Assembly (NCBI GenBank): GCA_028284585.1
Contig: JANQRK010000036.1
Span: 58,520-122,519 of the forward strand
From: Chromatiales bacterium
GTDB taxonomy: Bacteria > Pseudomonadota > Gammaproteobacteria > Chromatiales > Chromatiaceae
DNA length: 64,000 bases
Direction of reading: 5' to 3'
A program made the position numbers and the translations under genes. This document shows, one piece after another, positions 15,488-25,384 of the stretch; within the stretch, counting starts at the first letter, position 1, and every line of letters starts with the position of its first letter. Below the pieces are notes generated by a model. The model was not told the origin of the DNA, searched no databases, and was given only the letters and a program-made list of their open reading frames with translations.

Positions 15488-16999
15488 CTATGCCTTTGTT
15501 TTCAACGCCTCGCGTAGCGCGCCGGTTACGATCTCGAGCACCTGGACGCGGGCAAATCTCTTGTCGTTACCGGCGATCAGATGCCATGGGGCCTGTTGGG
15601 CACTGGTGCGCGCCAGCATCTCGTTGACCGCTTCTCGATACTCGTTCCACTTCTCCCGGTTGCGCCAGTCTTCATCGGTGATTTTGTAACGCTTGTAGGG
15701 CGTGTCTTCGCGTGCCTGAAAGCGCGCTAGCTGCTCGTCCTTGCTGATCTGGAGCCAGAATTTTTGCACTATGACTCCGGCCCGGGTGAGTTGCTCTTCG
15801 AAGTCGTTGATCTCGAGGTAGGCGCGCGTCCAGTTAGCGCGTGAGGTGAAGCCTTCGACCCGCTCAACCAGTACGCGGCCGTACCAGGATCGGTCGAAGA
15901 TGGCCATGCGGCCGCCACGCGGAATATGCCGCCAAAAGCGCCACAGGTAATGATGCGCTTTCTCCTCATCGGTCGGCGCCGCGATCGAGGCGACCTCGCG
16001 TAAGCGTGAATCAACCGCCTGGGTAACGCGGCGGATGGCGCCTCCTTTGCCAGCGGCATCGACACCCTCGAATACCAGTACGGTCGATAGCTTCTGACTG
16101 TAGGCGCGCCAGGCAAGTTGGTTCAGTTCAGCCTGCAAGGCCTCGAGTATGCGACGGTATTCAGTGCGAGCAATGGCCTGATCGAGGTCAACCCGGTCCA
16201 GCAGCGAAACACGGGCTTCGGGGGCATTCGGGAGGAAACTGGCATCGTTGTTCCGAGGGGGCTCTTCGTCATCCAGGCTGACTTGCGGTGCGCGTTCCAG
16301 CGCGTCTTGGATCCCGCGCAGCAAGATGCGCCCGGTGGTCGCATCGCGGTAGCGGCGATCGGTGGCCTCGATGATGTGCCAAGGGGCACGACCGATGTCG
16401 GTACTGCGAACGATGCGGTCGGCCACCTCTTCGAAGCGGCGGTATTCTTCGCCGAACTTGGACTTCTTGGGCAGCATTTTCCAGCGACTGCGATCCGAAC
16501 GGGCCAACTCTTTTAGCTTGTGGCGCTGTGCCTTCTCGGACAGGTGATACCAACATTTCACGATGACTGCACCGTCATTGATCAGCATACGCTCGAGTTC
16601 GCGGATTCTGCGTAGCGCCTGGTCCAGATCGGCATCATCCCATTTGCCGGTAAAGCGTTGCTCTAATGGATGTAGGTACCAGCCGCCAAAGTAGACGCTG
16701 ATCTCGCCACGTTTGGGCATGGCACGCCAGAAGCGCCATGCTCGTGGGCGATACTTCTCCTCATCGGTTTCGTCCCAGAAGGCGTGGACATCGACGCCAC
16801 GGGCATCGAGCCATTCCACCAAGGCGTTGACCACGCCGCCCTTACCCGCTCCTTCCATGCCAGCGATGATGACGTAGATCGGTATATTGCGCTCCTTGGC
16901 AGCGAATTGCGCCTCGAGCAACTGGGTTCTCAGGTCCTCGACCTCGGCTTTGTAGGCCGCTTTACTCAAGCTGCGGCCGATCTTGGCTGTCGCAAACAT
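15488..16999 (-). CDS. pap: Polyphosphate:AMP phosphotransferase (two-domain PPK2)
   Basis: This cytoplasmic enzyme phosphorylates AMP to ADP using polyphosphate. The 503-aa protein consists of two fused PPK2 domains, the class II layout. The N-domain has Walker A GMEGAGKGG (about residue 47) with the lid segment RPRAWRFWRAMPKRGEI. The C-domain has Walker A GVDAAGKGG (about 315) and FDRSWYGRVLVERVEGF as Walker B. In this family the C-terminal domain is considered catalytic and the N-terminal one diverged. Both P-loops look intact here. It reads in the same direction as the upstream nadA, with 12 bases between. Confidence 0.92.
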   Translation of the reverse strand: MFATAKIGRSLSKAAYKAEVEDLRTQLLEAQFAAKERNIPIYVIIAGMEGAGKGGVVNALVEWLDARGVDVHAFWDETDEEKYRPRAWRFWRAMPKRGEISVYFGGWYLHPLEQRFTGKWDDADLDQALRRIRELERMLINDGAVIVKCWYHLSEKAQRHKLKELARSDRSRWKMLPKKSKFGEEYRRFEEVADRIVRSTDIGRAPWHIIEATDRRYRDATTGRILLRGIQDALERAPQVSLDDEEPPRNNDASFLPNAPEARVSLLDRVDLDQAIARTEYRRILEALQAELNQLAWRAYSQKLSTVLVFEGVDAAGKGGAIRRVTQAVDSRLREVASIAAPTDEEKAHHYLWRFWRHIPRGGRMAIFDRSWYGRVLVERVEGFTSRANWTRAYLEINDFEEQLTRAGVIVQKFWLQISKDEQLARFQAREDTPYKRYKITDEDWRNREKWNEYREAVNEMLARTSAQQAPWHLIAGNDKRFARVQVLEIVTGALREALKTKA

Positions 17000-17011
17000 G
17001 CAGGCTGCGCG

Positions 17012-18085
17012 TCAGTTGCGGGGTAGGGCACCGCTGATGCCATGCTCGGTGGCAAAGTCGAGCATGCGCTTAATGGCCAACACCGCCCGTTCACGTATCG
17101 TCTCATCGACCTCGATCTCATTGTGCCCCTCAATTAGCACTTGCTCGAGATTCTGCAGCGCATTCATCGCCATCCAAGGGCAGTGAGCACAGGATTCGCA
17201 GGTAGCACCCGCACCAGCAGTGGGTGCCGAGAACAGTTTTTTTCCTGGTGCCAGTTGGCGCATTTTCCAGAAGATTCCGTCGTCTGTTGCGACGATGAAC
17301 TCCTTATTCGGCATCTTGGTGACGGCCTCGATCAGGCGGGTCGTGGAGCCGATTACATCGGCCTGGCGCAGCACATCCTCGGGTGATTCCGGATGCACCA
17401 AGGTCGCCGCATCCGGATGCAGGCGGCGCAGACGCTCCAGGGCAAACCCCTTGAACTCCTCATGCACCACACAGCTACCGTCCCATAGCAACATATCTGC
17501 GCCGGTCTGCTGCTGTACATAGCGCCCCAGGTGCTTGTCTGGCGCCCAAAGAATTTTCTCGCCCTGCTCGTGTAGGTGACGGACGATCGGTAGCGCGATC
17601 CCCGAGGTAACCATCCAATCGGCCCGCGCCTTGACTGCGGCGCTGGTATTGGCATACACCACGACGCGGCGGTCCGGATGTTGGTCGCAGAATGCACTGA
17701 ACAGGTCCGCCGGGCAGCCCTCATCGAGCGAACAAGTTGCACCCAGATCCGGCATCAATATGCGTTTCTCTGGATTCAGGATCTTAGCTGTTTCACCCAT
17801 GAAGCGAACGCCGCAAACGACGATGGTCTCGGCATCCGTGGCGGCGCCGTAGCGCGCCATCTCAAGCGAATCGGCGACACAACCGCCCGTCGCTTCGGCC
17901 AGTTCCTGGAGGTCGCCATCGACATAGTAATGCGCGACCAGGATGGCATGGTTGGCGTGCAGGAGGTCTTTGATGCGACGTATCAAAGCACTCTTTTTCT
18001 TGGCTCCCAGGGTTGGCCACACCGGGTGTGCGGGGACCTTTGGGCGTGGTGGCGTTTGGTCGAACTTGATCGGCTCAGGCTTCAT
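17012..18085 (-). CDS. nadA: Quinolinate synthase A (NadA)
   Basis: NadA condenses iminoaspartate with dihydroxyacetone phosphate to quinolinate, the committed step of de novo NAD synthesis, using a 4Fe-4S cluster. The 357-aa protein has [49 protein letters not shown], the cluster-binding Cys in [11 protein letters not shown], and [16 protein letters not shown]. These are the expected three-domain motifs. Its ATG overlaps the stop of the NrtR-like regulator gene by four bases (ATGA), so the two are translationally coupled. Confidence 0.96.
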   Translation of the reverse strand: MKPEPIKFDQTPPRPKVPAHPVWPTLGAKKKSALIRRIKDLLHANHAILVAHYYVDGDLQELAEATGGCVADSLEMARYGAATDAETIVVCGVRFMGETAKILNPEKRILMPDLGATCSLDEGCPADLFSAFCDQHPDRRVVVYANTSAAVKARADWMVTSGIALPIVRHLHEQGEKILWAPDKHLGRYVQQQTGADMLLWDGSCVVHEEFKGFALERLRRLHPDAATLVHPESPEDVLRQADVIGSTTRLIEAVTKMPNKEFIVATDDGIFWKMRQLAPGKKLFSAPTAGAGATCESCAHCPWMAMNALQNLEQVLIEGHNEIEVDETIRERAVLAIKRMLDFATEHGISGALPRN

Positions 18086-18768
18086 TTGATTATCTCCACC
18101 CGCTCGGGGTGCCTTGCCCGGTATTCTCGCGCCGGGCGGTGTTTGCCAGTGCGACGCTGACGTCCGGTCTCTTCAATCAGGTCGAGCGCCAAGATACGCT
18201 TGCGGAAATTGCGCTTGTCGAGCGTTTGGTTGAGCAAGGCTTCATAAACGCATTGCAGTTCGCTCAAGGTGAATGCCTCGGGCATGAACTGCAATGCGAT
18301 GGTTGAGTAGTTGAGTTTGGCAACCAGTCGCCGATGGGCCATGGTCACGATCTGGGCATGATCGAAGGCCAATGCCGGTAGCCTCTCGACGTCGTGCCAG
18401 CCGACTGCGGACGCGTCGCTTGCGGCACGCGGCACGGCAAGTGCGTCTTGAGGGATCAAAGCATAGTAAGTGACACTGATGACGCGTTCGCGCGGGTCGC
18501 GGTCGGTGGTGCCGAAGGTATACAGCTGTTCTAAGTACAGGCCACTGATGCCGGTCTCTTCCTGCAGCTCACGGGCAGCGCAGGTGTCCAGGTCCTCGTC
18601 GATATCCAGGAAGCCACCCGGCAAGGCCCAGTTACCCTGGTAGGGGGCGTTGGCACGCTTGACCAGCAAGATGCTCAGGCGGCCGTCGCGAATCGTAAAC
18701 ACGACGACATCGGTGGTTACTGCGGGGTGCGGATAGCGGTAGCTAAAAGTCTCTTCGGCGGCACGCAT
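18082..18768 (-). CDS. nrtR: NrtR-like Nudix transcriptional regulator / Nudix hydrolase
   Basis: The 228-aa protein has an N-terminal Nudix domain with an intact Nudix box (G-x5-E-x7-REL-QEETGI at about residues 54-76). A C-terminal winged-helix segment ([34 protein letters not shown]) matches the NrtR family. NrtR proteins repress NAD-synthesis genes and respond to ADP-ribose; many have lost Nudix catalysis, but here the box is complete. The four-base overlap with nadA strongly supports a role in NAD control. Two similar palindromes lie upstream as candidate operators. A pure ADP-ribose pyrophosphatase is the less likely alternative. Confidence 0.85.
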   Translation of the reverse strand: MRAAEETFSYRYPHPAVTTDVVVFTIRDGRLSILLVKRANAPYQGNWALPGGFLDIDEDLDTCAARELQEETGISGLYLEQLYTFGTTDRDPRERVISVTYYALIPQDALAVPRAASDASAVGWHDVERLPALAFDHAQIVTMAHRRLVAKLNYSTIALQFMPEAFTLSELQCVYEALLNQTLDKRNFRKRILALDLIEETGRQRRTGKHRPAREYRARHPERVEIIK

Positions 18769-18777
18769 AATTTACTA

Positions 18778-18794
18778 AGTGTTGTTGGTACACC
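18778..18794. promoter_or_regulatory. Candidate NrtR operator 1
   Basis: AGTGTTGTTGGTACACC has the form AGTGT-N7-ACACC, with four of five arm bases paired. It lies just upstream of the nrtR start and 28 bases (start to start) from a second site of the same form. Assignment to NrtR is by position and repeat, not by a known consensus. Confidence 0.45.
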
Positions 18795-18805
18795 AGGGTT
18801 AGCAT

Positions 18806-18822
18806 AGTGTTTTCTATACACT
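18806..18822. promoter_or_regulatory. Candidate NrtR operator 2
   Basis: AGTGTTTTCTATACACT is a palindrome with perfect AGTGT/ACACT arms and a 7-base spacer. It matches the first site in form. It lies between the divergent nrtR and HDOD genes and could affect both. Confidence 0.5.
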
Positions 18823-18958
18823 TTTTCAATGTTGACCAAAGTTTCGCCGTTTGCGGTTGAGGAATCGGGTTTAGGTGACGGGGGTGGTAGGGCTCTCAAG
18901 TACCGGTCTGGAAAGCCGCTCAATCTTGAATCCAACCAGCCATGAAGGAGTCCCTGCC

Positions 18959-19801
18959 GTGGACCTCGACAATCCCGCGTACAAGAAGTTGGTCATGATG
19001 GAATCGATTCCGCCGCTGCCGGCAACGGCATCGGCGCTACTTGCAATGGCAGCCGATCCAGAGGTCGAGATAGAGGCCTTGGCAGGGGTGATCGAGCGGG
19101 ATCCAGGGCTCACCGCGCGGCTTATCGGTATCGCAAATTCGGCCTTCTATGCGCCTGCTCAACCCGTGACCACTGTTAAAGCGGCGATGGTCCAGGTCCT
19201 GGGGCTCAACCTGGTGCGCAACATGGCGTTTGGCATGGCAGTGGCCGGCGGTCTGCCAGTGGCCTCTTGTCCAGGTTTCGATGTGACCTCGTACTGGCTG
19301 ATGGCCTTGGGCAGCGCCGATCTCGCCAGTGGCTTGGCCAAGGACTCTGCTGATTCGGATGCGCCTGATCCGGATTCGGCCTATTTGGTTGGCTTGCTGC
19401 ACAATCTGGGAGAACTCTTGTTGGTCTATCTGTGGCCACAAAAGATGGATCGGTTGTTGGGGCAAGTCGCCGCCGACCCGAGCGTGGATTTGTGCGCCGC
19501 GGAGCGGGCTGCGATCGGTGTCGACCACTGGGCCGCCGGTGCCTTCCTGTGCAGCCATTGGCAGCTACCATCGATTGTCACAGCCAGCATCGAGGGGCTG
19601 GCCGAGCAGCCGGGCTCTGATGAGTCGCCGATGGTGCAACTGTTGCGGGGAGCGCGCAGCTGGGTAGCCGAGGTTGTGGGTGGTCAGCCTGGAACGCTGC
19701 GTGTTGCCGGTGTCGACGAGGCTTATTGCGACTATCGGTCAAGTGCCTTCGTTAGCCGCTTTGATGCGCTCAAGGCCTTGGCGAGATCCATGGCGACCTG
19801 A
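18959..19801 (+). CDS. HDOD-domain signalling protein
   Basis: The 280-aa protein is an HDOD (HD-related output domain) protein. Segments are IPPLPATASALLAMAADPEVEIEALAGVIERDPGLTARLIGIANSAFY at the start and a HNLGELLL segment in the middle of the domain. The catalytic HD of true phosphohydrolases is absent, as is usual for HDOD. The start is GTG 18959, with AAGGAG eight bases upstream; the frame extends 84 bases further up to another GTG without a ribosome site. HDOD proteins act in signalling, often with c-di-GMP or histidine-kinase systems. It is transcribed divergently from nrtR. Confidence 0.85.
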   Translation: MDLDNPAYKKLVMMESIPPLPATASALLAMAADPEVEIEALAGVIERDPGLTARLIGIANSAFYAPAQPVTTVKAAMVQVLGLNLVRNMAFGMAVAGGLPVASCPGFDVTSYWLMALGSADLASGLAKDSADSDAPDPDSAYLVGLLHNLGELLLVYLWPQKMDRLLGQVAADPSVDLCAAERAAIGVDHWAAGAFLCSHWQLPSIVTASIEGLAEQPGSDESPMVQLLRGARSWVAEVVGGQPGTLRVAGVDEAYCDYRSSAFVSRFDALKALARSMAT

Positions 19802-19986
19802 TCGCTGGTCTAACTTGGTGTGCACCAGTCGATCGTGAACGGGTGGTCACAGATGCGACGAACACCCTATTCGGGGCGTATTCTTGCAGGGACAGTTGGT
19901 TCCATGTTCCCGATCTATCCGGGCCCTCACTTGTCCAGTCGCGCTTGTACTTGCCCTCCACTCAAGCCATAGCGACGGCTTTGGTT

Positions 19987-20170
19987 AATGAACGACGAGC
20001 AACGCCGCATGGCGTGTTTTTGGGGTGCAACCCGAAGGGATGGGACCGTTTTTCCGTCCAACGGTGTTGCTGCTCGCTCATGTGCGGTGGGCACACCGCG
20101 CTCACAGCGCCTTGTTGGCCAGAAAAACGGCCGCCGTCGCTGCGTCTCACTTAGTGTGAACAGGCCCTAG
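19987..20170 (+). mobile_element. Partial copy of inverted-repeat element B
   Basis: This segment is about 90% identical to the right two-thirds of the element at 37996-38267 and ends in the same terminal repeat (GTGTGAACAGGCC followed by CTAG at 20167-20170). Its terminal 29 bases are the exact reverse complement of the left terminus of that other copy. The left terminus is missing here, so the copy is truncated or diverged. It carries no gene. It sits just downstream of the mak stop. Confidence 0.8.
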
Positions 20171-20185
20171 TGCACAACACGCTGG

Positions 20186-21100
20186 CTAACCCGGCGATCG
20201 ATCTCCCGGCCACAGGCGGGCGGCCCCGAGTACTCCGCTACTATCGCCATGCAAGGGTGGTAGCAGACGTGTACGGACGACGTCTGAAAACAGGTAGCTT
20301 GACCAGAGTCGTGGCACGGTTTCGTACAACGGCTGGATCTTCGAGAGACCGCCGCCGAGTACGATCACCTCGGGGTCCAAGAGGTTGATCACGCTAGCCA
20401 GGCCGCGTGCTAGGCGGTCTGCATAACGTTGCAAGCAGGCCACGGCATCGATCTCGCCCCTATCTGCGCGTTCAACGATCTCACGTGCCGAGCTGGTTCG
20501 GCCGGTATGAGCGGCATAGTCGCGCGCCATGCCCGGCCCCGACAGAAAGGTCTCTATGCAACCGCGTTTGCCGCAATAGCAGCTAGGGCCGGGGTGCTCT
20601 CCGGTGGTTGGCCAGGGTAGCGGATTGTGGCCCCACTCACCGGCAACCGCCGTAGGGCCCTGCAGCAGCTGGCCGCCGATCACGATTCCGCCACCGGTGC
20701 CGGTGCCGAGGATGACGCCGAATGTGCTGTGGGCCCCGGATGCCGCCCCATCTTCAGCCTCTGATAGGGCAAAACAATCGGCGTCGTTGGCGATTCGAAC
20801 CGGCCGCTCGAGTCTGGCGCTAAGGTCGCGGTCTATGGCTTGGTCGTTGAGGCAAGTCGAGTTGGCGTTGCGCAGGCGGCCAGTTGCTGGTGATAGTGCG
20901 CCGGGCGTGCCGACGCCGACACTGCAGCACCGGCCGCATCGCTGCTCCAGGCGCATAACAAGGTCGACGACAGCGCATAGCGTCGCCTGGTAGTCACCGG
21001 CCGGAGTGGCCACGCGCTCGCGCTGTTCGACGTCGCCATTTGGCGCCAGCACGACCCCTTCGATCTTGGTGCCGCCCAGGTCCACACCGATCCTGGACAT
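20186..21100 (-). CDS. mak: ROK-family sugar kinase, fructokinase (Mak)-like
   Basis: The 304-aa protein begins with the ROK phosphate-binding motif IGVDLGGTKIEGV and has GTGTGGGIVI. The zinc-site/ROK signature GEWGHNPLPW is followed by CYCGKRGCIETFLSG, containing the Cys-x-Cys-x4-Cys zinc ligands. GDSSGVLGAARLWP is close to E. coli Mak, which phosphorylates fructose. N-acetylglucosamine or glucose are alternative substrates. It lies 13 bases after the dynamin-like GTPase gene and is probably cotranscribed with it. The functional link between the two is not known. Confidence 0.85.
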   Translation of the reverse strand: MSRIGVDLGGTKIEGVVLAPNGDVEQRERVATPAGDYQATLCAVVDLVMRLEQRCGRCCSVGVGTPGALSPATGRLRNANSTCLNDQAIDRDLSARLERPVRIANDADCFALSEAEDGAASGAHSTFGVILGTGTGGGIVIGGQLLQGPTAVAGEWGHNPLPWPTTGEHPGPSCYCGKRGCIETFLSGPGMARDYAAHTGRTSSAREIVERADRGEIDAVACLQRYADRLARGLASVINLLDPEVIVLGGGLSKIQPLYETVPRLWSSYLFSDVVRTRLLPPLHGDSSGVLGAARLWPGDRSPG

Positions 21101-21113
21101 GGGCGGTCCCTGC

Positions 21114-22649
21114 TCAGTCGCCAGTACCCGAACTCACCCGAGCCTGCGGGGTCACCGGTAACTCTGCCGGGTTGGGCACATCTTCCCGTGCCGTGGCCAG
21201 CGCCAGCTGGTGTTCGCCCGAGGGATTGGTGAAGCTATCATTCAGGTTCTGTACGAAACGATCGGCATCTTCCAGTGCCTTACGGATGCGGTGCTCGTTA
21301 CCAAGAGTCCAACCGGCTGGCCGACTGAGGAACATGCTGCGCCATGGGTTGGTGCTGAACGAGAAGGCGCGCGCTAGGTCGCCGCGGATGCGCAAGGTTT
21401 CGCCAAGTTCCTTGGCCTTTGCTTTCAAGGGCTTAGCGGTGATGTGGCGTATCCCCAAGTGAATCGCCAGCCATGCAAGTAGGGCGCCGAGACCGGCGAA
21501 GTAGGTGCTACGAGGGGTCGCTGTGATGTAGTCCCACCAGGCGGCCGATAGTTGCAGGCCATCCCAGTGGCCGAGCTTTATCGTGATGAAGAGAAAGGCG
21601 CTCACGACTATGATCGCCACGATTGCGTCCCCAACCAGCGTACGTTTGCGCCAAGTCGCGATCAGCTGGCCGAGCGTCGGTACAATGGTGTCTTCGAATC
21701 GGCGCGCGGCCTTCTCCATTGAACCCACGATACGGTAGGCGCGTTCGACTTCGACCCGTTCCATACGTTCGTGAATCTCGGCAAGATCCGCATCGCGTTT
21801 GCTTTCGAAGCGGCGACGTAGGGCCTCGTCCTCAATGGGCATCGCCGCTTCTTGATTGTAAATCGTGTAGAAGCGTCCGGCGGTCAGACCACGCTCACCC
21901 AAGGCGCGCTGCCAGGCAGCCACGACTTCCTCGGGGTTGTCCTCCCGGGCCGTGGTATCGATTTGGTTGAGTATGTACAGGAACTTGCCTGAGTCGGAAC
22001 GATGGATGGTCTGCGATACGAGGTGGTCCAAGGTATCACGCATTGCTCCAGGCTCGGGGTGTCGGGCATCGAAGAAGACCAGCACCAAGTCCGAGAGATT
22101 GATGATGTGGTCGGTAATCTTGAGGGTCGAGGTACGCTGCGCGTCGGCATCGAAACCCGGCGAGTCGATCAGCACCTTGCCGCTCAGCGCCTTGCTGGCA
22201 CTGGTCTTGAGCTGCAAGTAGGCGTCGATCCGAGAGCCCTCGCCCTCGGCGACCTTCTCGATCTCAGTACTGATCTTATAAAACGGAAAACGTGGATCTG
22301 AGTCCAGCGCCTGTCCCGGCAGGGCGTGCGTGGTGTCCTGCTTGCTAAAGCACAGTACAGTGAATTTGTCATCCACGGCCTGATTGCCGCTTCGTTGGAG
22401 CTTGGTCCCGAGATAGTGGTTGATGAAGGATGACTTGCCTGCCGAGAAGGTACCCAAGATGGAGATCAGCGGCCACCAGGGAATATCGGTCGCAAACGAT
22501 TCCTCCGGCTGGAACAGGCCCATCTGATAGGCGGTCCAGTCGAGTTGGCGAAAGCTCTTCACGGTCGTCAGCAAGACCGGGTTTTCCTGCTCCAGATGGG
22601 CCTCCAGCTGTTTCAGGCGGGCTCTTATCGCGGGGCTGGCGACGGACAT
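21114..22649 (-). CDS. Dynamin-like GTPase with C-terminal membrane segments
   Basis: The 511-aa protein starts at ATG 22649 with AGGAG nine bases upstream; about 100 codons of open frame further up have no start signal. The GTPase core has G1 GTFSAGKSSF (residues 66-75), a DSPGFDADAQ switch (G3) and LNQID (G4), as in bacterial dynamin/EHD-like proteins. Two hydrophobic segments (about residues 330-400) flank WDYITATPRST. They are followed by a cytosolic tail. Such proteins remodel or fuse membranes. No second dynamin gene, which would suggest a heteromeric pair, is adjacent. The neighbour on the same strand is mak. Confidence 0.8.
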   Translation of the reverse strand: MSVASPAIRARLKQLEAHLEQENPVLLTTVKSFRQLDWTAYQMGLFQPEESFATDIPWWPLISILGTFSAGKSSFINHYLGTKLQRSGNQAVDDKFTVLCFSKQDTTHALPGQALDSDPRFPFYKISTEIEKVAEGEGSRIDAYLQLKTSASKALSGKVLIDSPGFDADAQRTSTLKITDHIINLSDLVLVFFDARHPEPGAMRDTLDHLVSQTIHRSDSGKFLYILNQIDTTAREDNPEEVVAAWQRALGERGLTAGRFYTIYNQEAAMPIEDEALRRRFESKRDADLAEIHERMERVEVERAYRIVGSMEKAARRFEDTIVPTLGQLIATWRKRTLVGDAIVAIIVVSAFLFITIKLGHWDGLQLSAAWWDYITATPRSTYFAGLGALLAWLAIHLGIRHITAKPLKAKAKELGETLRIRGDLARAFSFSTNPWRSMFLSRPAGWTLGNEHRIRKALEDADRFVQNLNDSFTNPSGEHQLALATAREDVPNPAELPVTPQARVSSGTGD

Positions 22650-23201
22650 TTGGCTGTTCTCCTGTGTTCCACGTACGGGTATTGCGCGCATGGTAACGCG
22701 TCGTATGCGCTGGGGTGTAGTTCTGGTTTTCAGATGATCTGCTTGGTGAGTAGTCTGGCGCAGGATGTGCTGTGTAGCTTTTGTCCGGTGCGAGGCCCGG
22801 CAGAGGGCAAATCGTGCAGTCCGATTGCAGACGAAACCGCAGCCGATAGATGATCGGCCCGTGCCAATTTTGGAAGTGGATCGCAAAACGCTGTGTGCTA
22901 GCGTGCTACGGAGCAGATGCTGGCTGCCGACCCAATGGCCGGTCATGGGCGTTCAAGAAATGACTATCCTTCGTGGCCTCCGATCTGGACGATATCGTCC
23001 CCCAATAGCCACAGGTCACGAAGGCTCTAGCAGCTTGCAGACGTTGCCTATACCTTGACCGCAAAAAAGGCAGGATCTGCCAAGAAATGGCAGCCGAGGG
23101 TTCAGATACTGGCGTCGGGGTATAGCAAAGATGTAAGGATTCAGCCCGATGGCGATGTGCGCCTAAAATGGTTTGAGCTCATTTGAGCTAAGACGCTGCC
23201 T
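22650..23201. other. Intergenic region without a recognised gene
   Basis: About 550 bases lie between the GTPase start and the FimX-like stop. A plus-strand frame of 97 codons exists but has no ribosome site and a protein-unlike composition. A CTTCGTG/CACGAAG inverted pair near 22970-23025 has a loop of about 40 bases and no T-run. Nothing else is seen. Confidence 0.4.
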
Positions 23202-25310
23202 TTACTCGATGTCTTCGAAGGCAATTTTGCTCGATGGCTCCTGCAGGAAATATCCTTGGATATAGTTGACCCCGATGTTCCACAGGATGGCGAGGCTGCC
23301 GGCATCTTCGACACCGCTCGCGATAGTCTTGTAGCCGGCTTCTTGGAGCTTCTGATTTACTTCGCTCATGTCGTCTTGCTGCTTGGCATCCGTTGCCAGG
23401 CCACGCATGAACTCCGGAGACAGCTTGACTACATCGATATTGAGGTGCTTAAGCAGGTTGTCGACTGTGGTGTTGGTGACATAGTTGTTTAAGGCAATCC
23501 GGCAATTGATTTTCTTCAGGCCTTCGATCAGCTCGCGTGCCGGTTTCAAGGCGTTGCGCAGATCGTTCTCGCGAAACTGGAAAACGAGCCAGGAGCCCTT
23601 GGCGCGGAACTCGCGTAGACAATCGCAGATCCACAGCAGCATCGAGTCATCCTCGATAGCGGCACGCGATAATATGATGTAGAAAACGACCTTCTGTCCC
23701 TCGCGGCGGTGACTGGCGAGCTCGCGGATGGCATTGCGCACGACCCAGCGGTCGATCTCGGCGAGACGACTGGCATCGTTCGCTGGTGATAGGAACATGT
23801 CGGGGATCAGCTCCTTGCCGTCGTCGTTTAGAAGCCTCAGGTAGACCGAATAGTTCTCCCGAGTGTCGCCTTGTAGGCTGACGATCGGCTGGTACTTCAA
23901 GCGAAAACCGTCGTTCGCCAGCGCATGATCGATCAGTTTGACGACAGCGGCATCGGCTTCTGCCATATGCCGGGTATCGCCTGGGGTATGGTCAGAGTAG
24001 AAGATAACGCGGTTCTCACCTTCGGAGCGCGCCATGCCAGTAGCGCGGCACGAGCGATTGATGAGTTCGTGTGCGCTGACTTCCTCGCCCTTCTCGGTTC
24101 GTGTCACGCCGATCGAGTAAACCGGTTTGGCGAGCGAGTCCTGGATACTCTGGAACGCATGACTGCGCAGATTGTGCAGACAGCGTTCAGCAATCTCCAG
24201 GGCCGGCTCGCTGTCGTCGCAAAGGGCGATAAAATCATGGTCACCGAAGCGAGCGACCGTATGGGCACGTGCGACCGTTGCGGTCAGTACATCGGCGACT
24301 TCGGTCAGCATCTTCTCGGCGCAGTCGAAGCCGCAGTTCTCGCGCATCTCTGGGTAGTTGGTGATCGAAATCTGGATTAGCGCATGGGATTGTTCACTGC
24401 TCTCTGGGCTGGCCACCAGCGCCTCGAGCCGCTCCATAAAAGCCTGGCGGTTGAAGAAACCAGTCTGTGCATCCTTGATGGTGAGTTCATCGATGCGCTG
24501 TTGTAGCTTCAGATTCTGGCTCTGATCCCGGATCAGCACCTGTGTGCACTGTTCGCCGTCGATCCGAGCCGGTGAGAATTCCATGCGAGCCTTGAAAGAT
24601 CGCCCATCGCTGGCGACGCAGCGAAACTCCTCGGCGTGTTTGCCCGTTTCGTCGAGCTTGCGCAGTGCGGCCTTGAAGCTGACTCGTGAGTCTGCTTCGA
24701 TCATGTCCATGATCGGCAATCCGTCTATCTCGTCTGCAGATTCGCAGCCAAACATCTCGAGGTAAGCTTGATTAGTGTCGAGGTACATTCCGTCGTGTAT
24801 GTAGGCGATTGCATCTCGAGAGCTGCGCACTAACAAGCTGCTGCGATCCTCGGCCTCCTCCAGTTGCCGCTGCAGTCGGGCAACCTCCTGGCGTAGCATC
24901 CGAAAACGGTGTTCGCGGCGGATCGCGAGACCTATATGCTGCTCTTCCTCTAGCTTGATCAGGTCTTGCAGTTCCAGTTCGATCGCCACAGCCTGATGCG
25001 CACCCGGGTCACTCGCAACTAGCACGATGCTGCAATGCGGATTTGCATCGCGTAGCCGTTGCACGGTCTCTCCAACAGGTGTCGCTGTGGCGTCGGCGTT
25101 GAGTATGACGAGGTCGCAGGGTTCGCTGTTCAATTGTTGATCTAGCGCAGCGAGACTCTCAGCGGTCTTCAAGTGTGCGGCCTGACCCTGGTTGCGCAAG
25201 GCGCGCGCGTAACCGTCCGCGACACCGATTGGGCAGCCGATAACCAACATCTCGACCGGATTGCCACCAGTCTCTGGATACGGCAGTGCAAGTTCAGCGT
25301 GGGCTCCCAT
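23202..25310 (-). CDS. fimX: FimX-like degenerate GGDEF/EAL c-di-GMP effector
   Basis: The 702-aa protein has the layout of FimX, which controls type IV pilus assembly. A receiver-like domain spans ~20-130, with Asn (N71) in place of the phosphoacceptor Asp. A short coiled coil (135-155) and a PAS domain (~155-270) follow. Then comes a GGDEF domain with FGDHDF (355-360) instead of GGDEF. The EAL domain (~455-702) has YSVYLRL where EALLR is expected. The losses predict neither synthesis nor hydrolysis of c-di-GMP but possible binding through the EAL fold. The C-terminus (GVNYIQGYFLQEPS) is FimX-like. It lies downstream of a PilZ-like gene on the same strand. No pilus genes are in the window. 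Confidence 0.8.
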   Translation of the reverse strand: MGAHAELALPYPETGGNPVEMLVIGCPIGVADGYARALRNQGQAAHLKTAESLAALDQQLNSEPCDLVILNADATATPVGETVQRLRDANPHCSIVLVASDPGAHQAVAIELELQDLIKLEEEQHIGLAIRREHRFRMLRQEVARLQRQLEEAEDRSSLLVRSSRDAIAYIHDGMYLDTNQAYLEMFGCESADEIDGLPIMDMIEADSRVSFKAALRKLDETGKHAEEFRCVASDGRSFKARMEFSPARIDGEQCTQVLIRDQSQNLKLQQRIDELTIKDAQTGFFNRQAFMERLEALVASPESSEQSHALIQISITNYPEMRENCGFDCAEKMLTEVADVLTATVARAHTVARFGDHDFIALCDDSEPALEIAERCLHNLRSHAFQSIQDSLAKPVYSIGVTRTEKGEEVSAHELINRSCRATGMARSEGENRVIFYSDHTPGDTRHMAEADAAVVKLIDHALANDGFRLKYQPIVSLQGDTRENYSVYLRLLNDDGKELIPDMFLSPANDASRLAEIDRWVVRNAIRELASHRREGQKVVFYIILSRAAIEDDSMLLWICDCLREFRAKGSWLVFQFRENDLRNALKPARELIEGLKKINCRIALNNYVTNTTVDNLLKHLNIDVVKLSPEFMRGLATDAKQQDDMSEVNQKLQEAGYKTIASGVEDAGSLAILWNIGVNYIQGYFLQEPSSKIAFEDIE

Positions 25311-25384
25311 AAATCTAGAATTCCTTCATTGCGGTTGTGGCTGCTATCGGGCGGCTTGGCATGACGCGCTGTGCAATCCGCATG

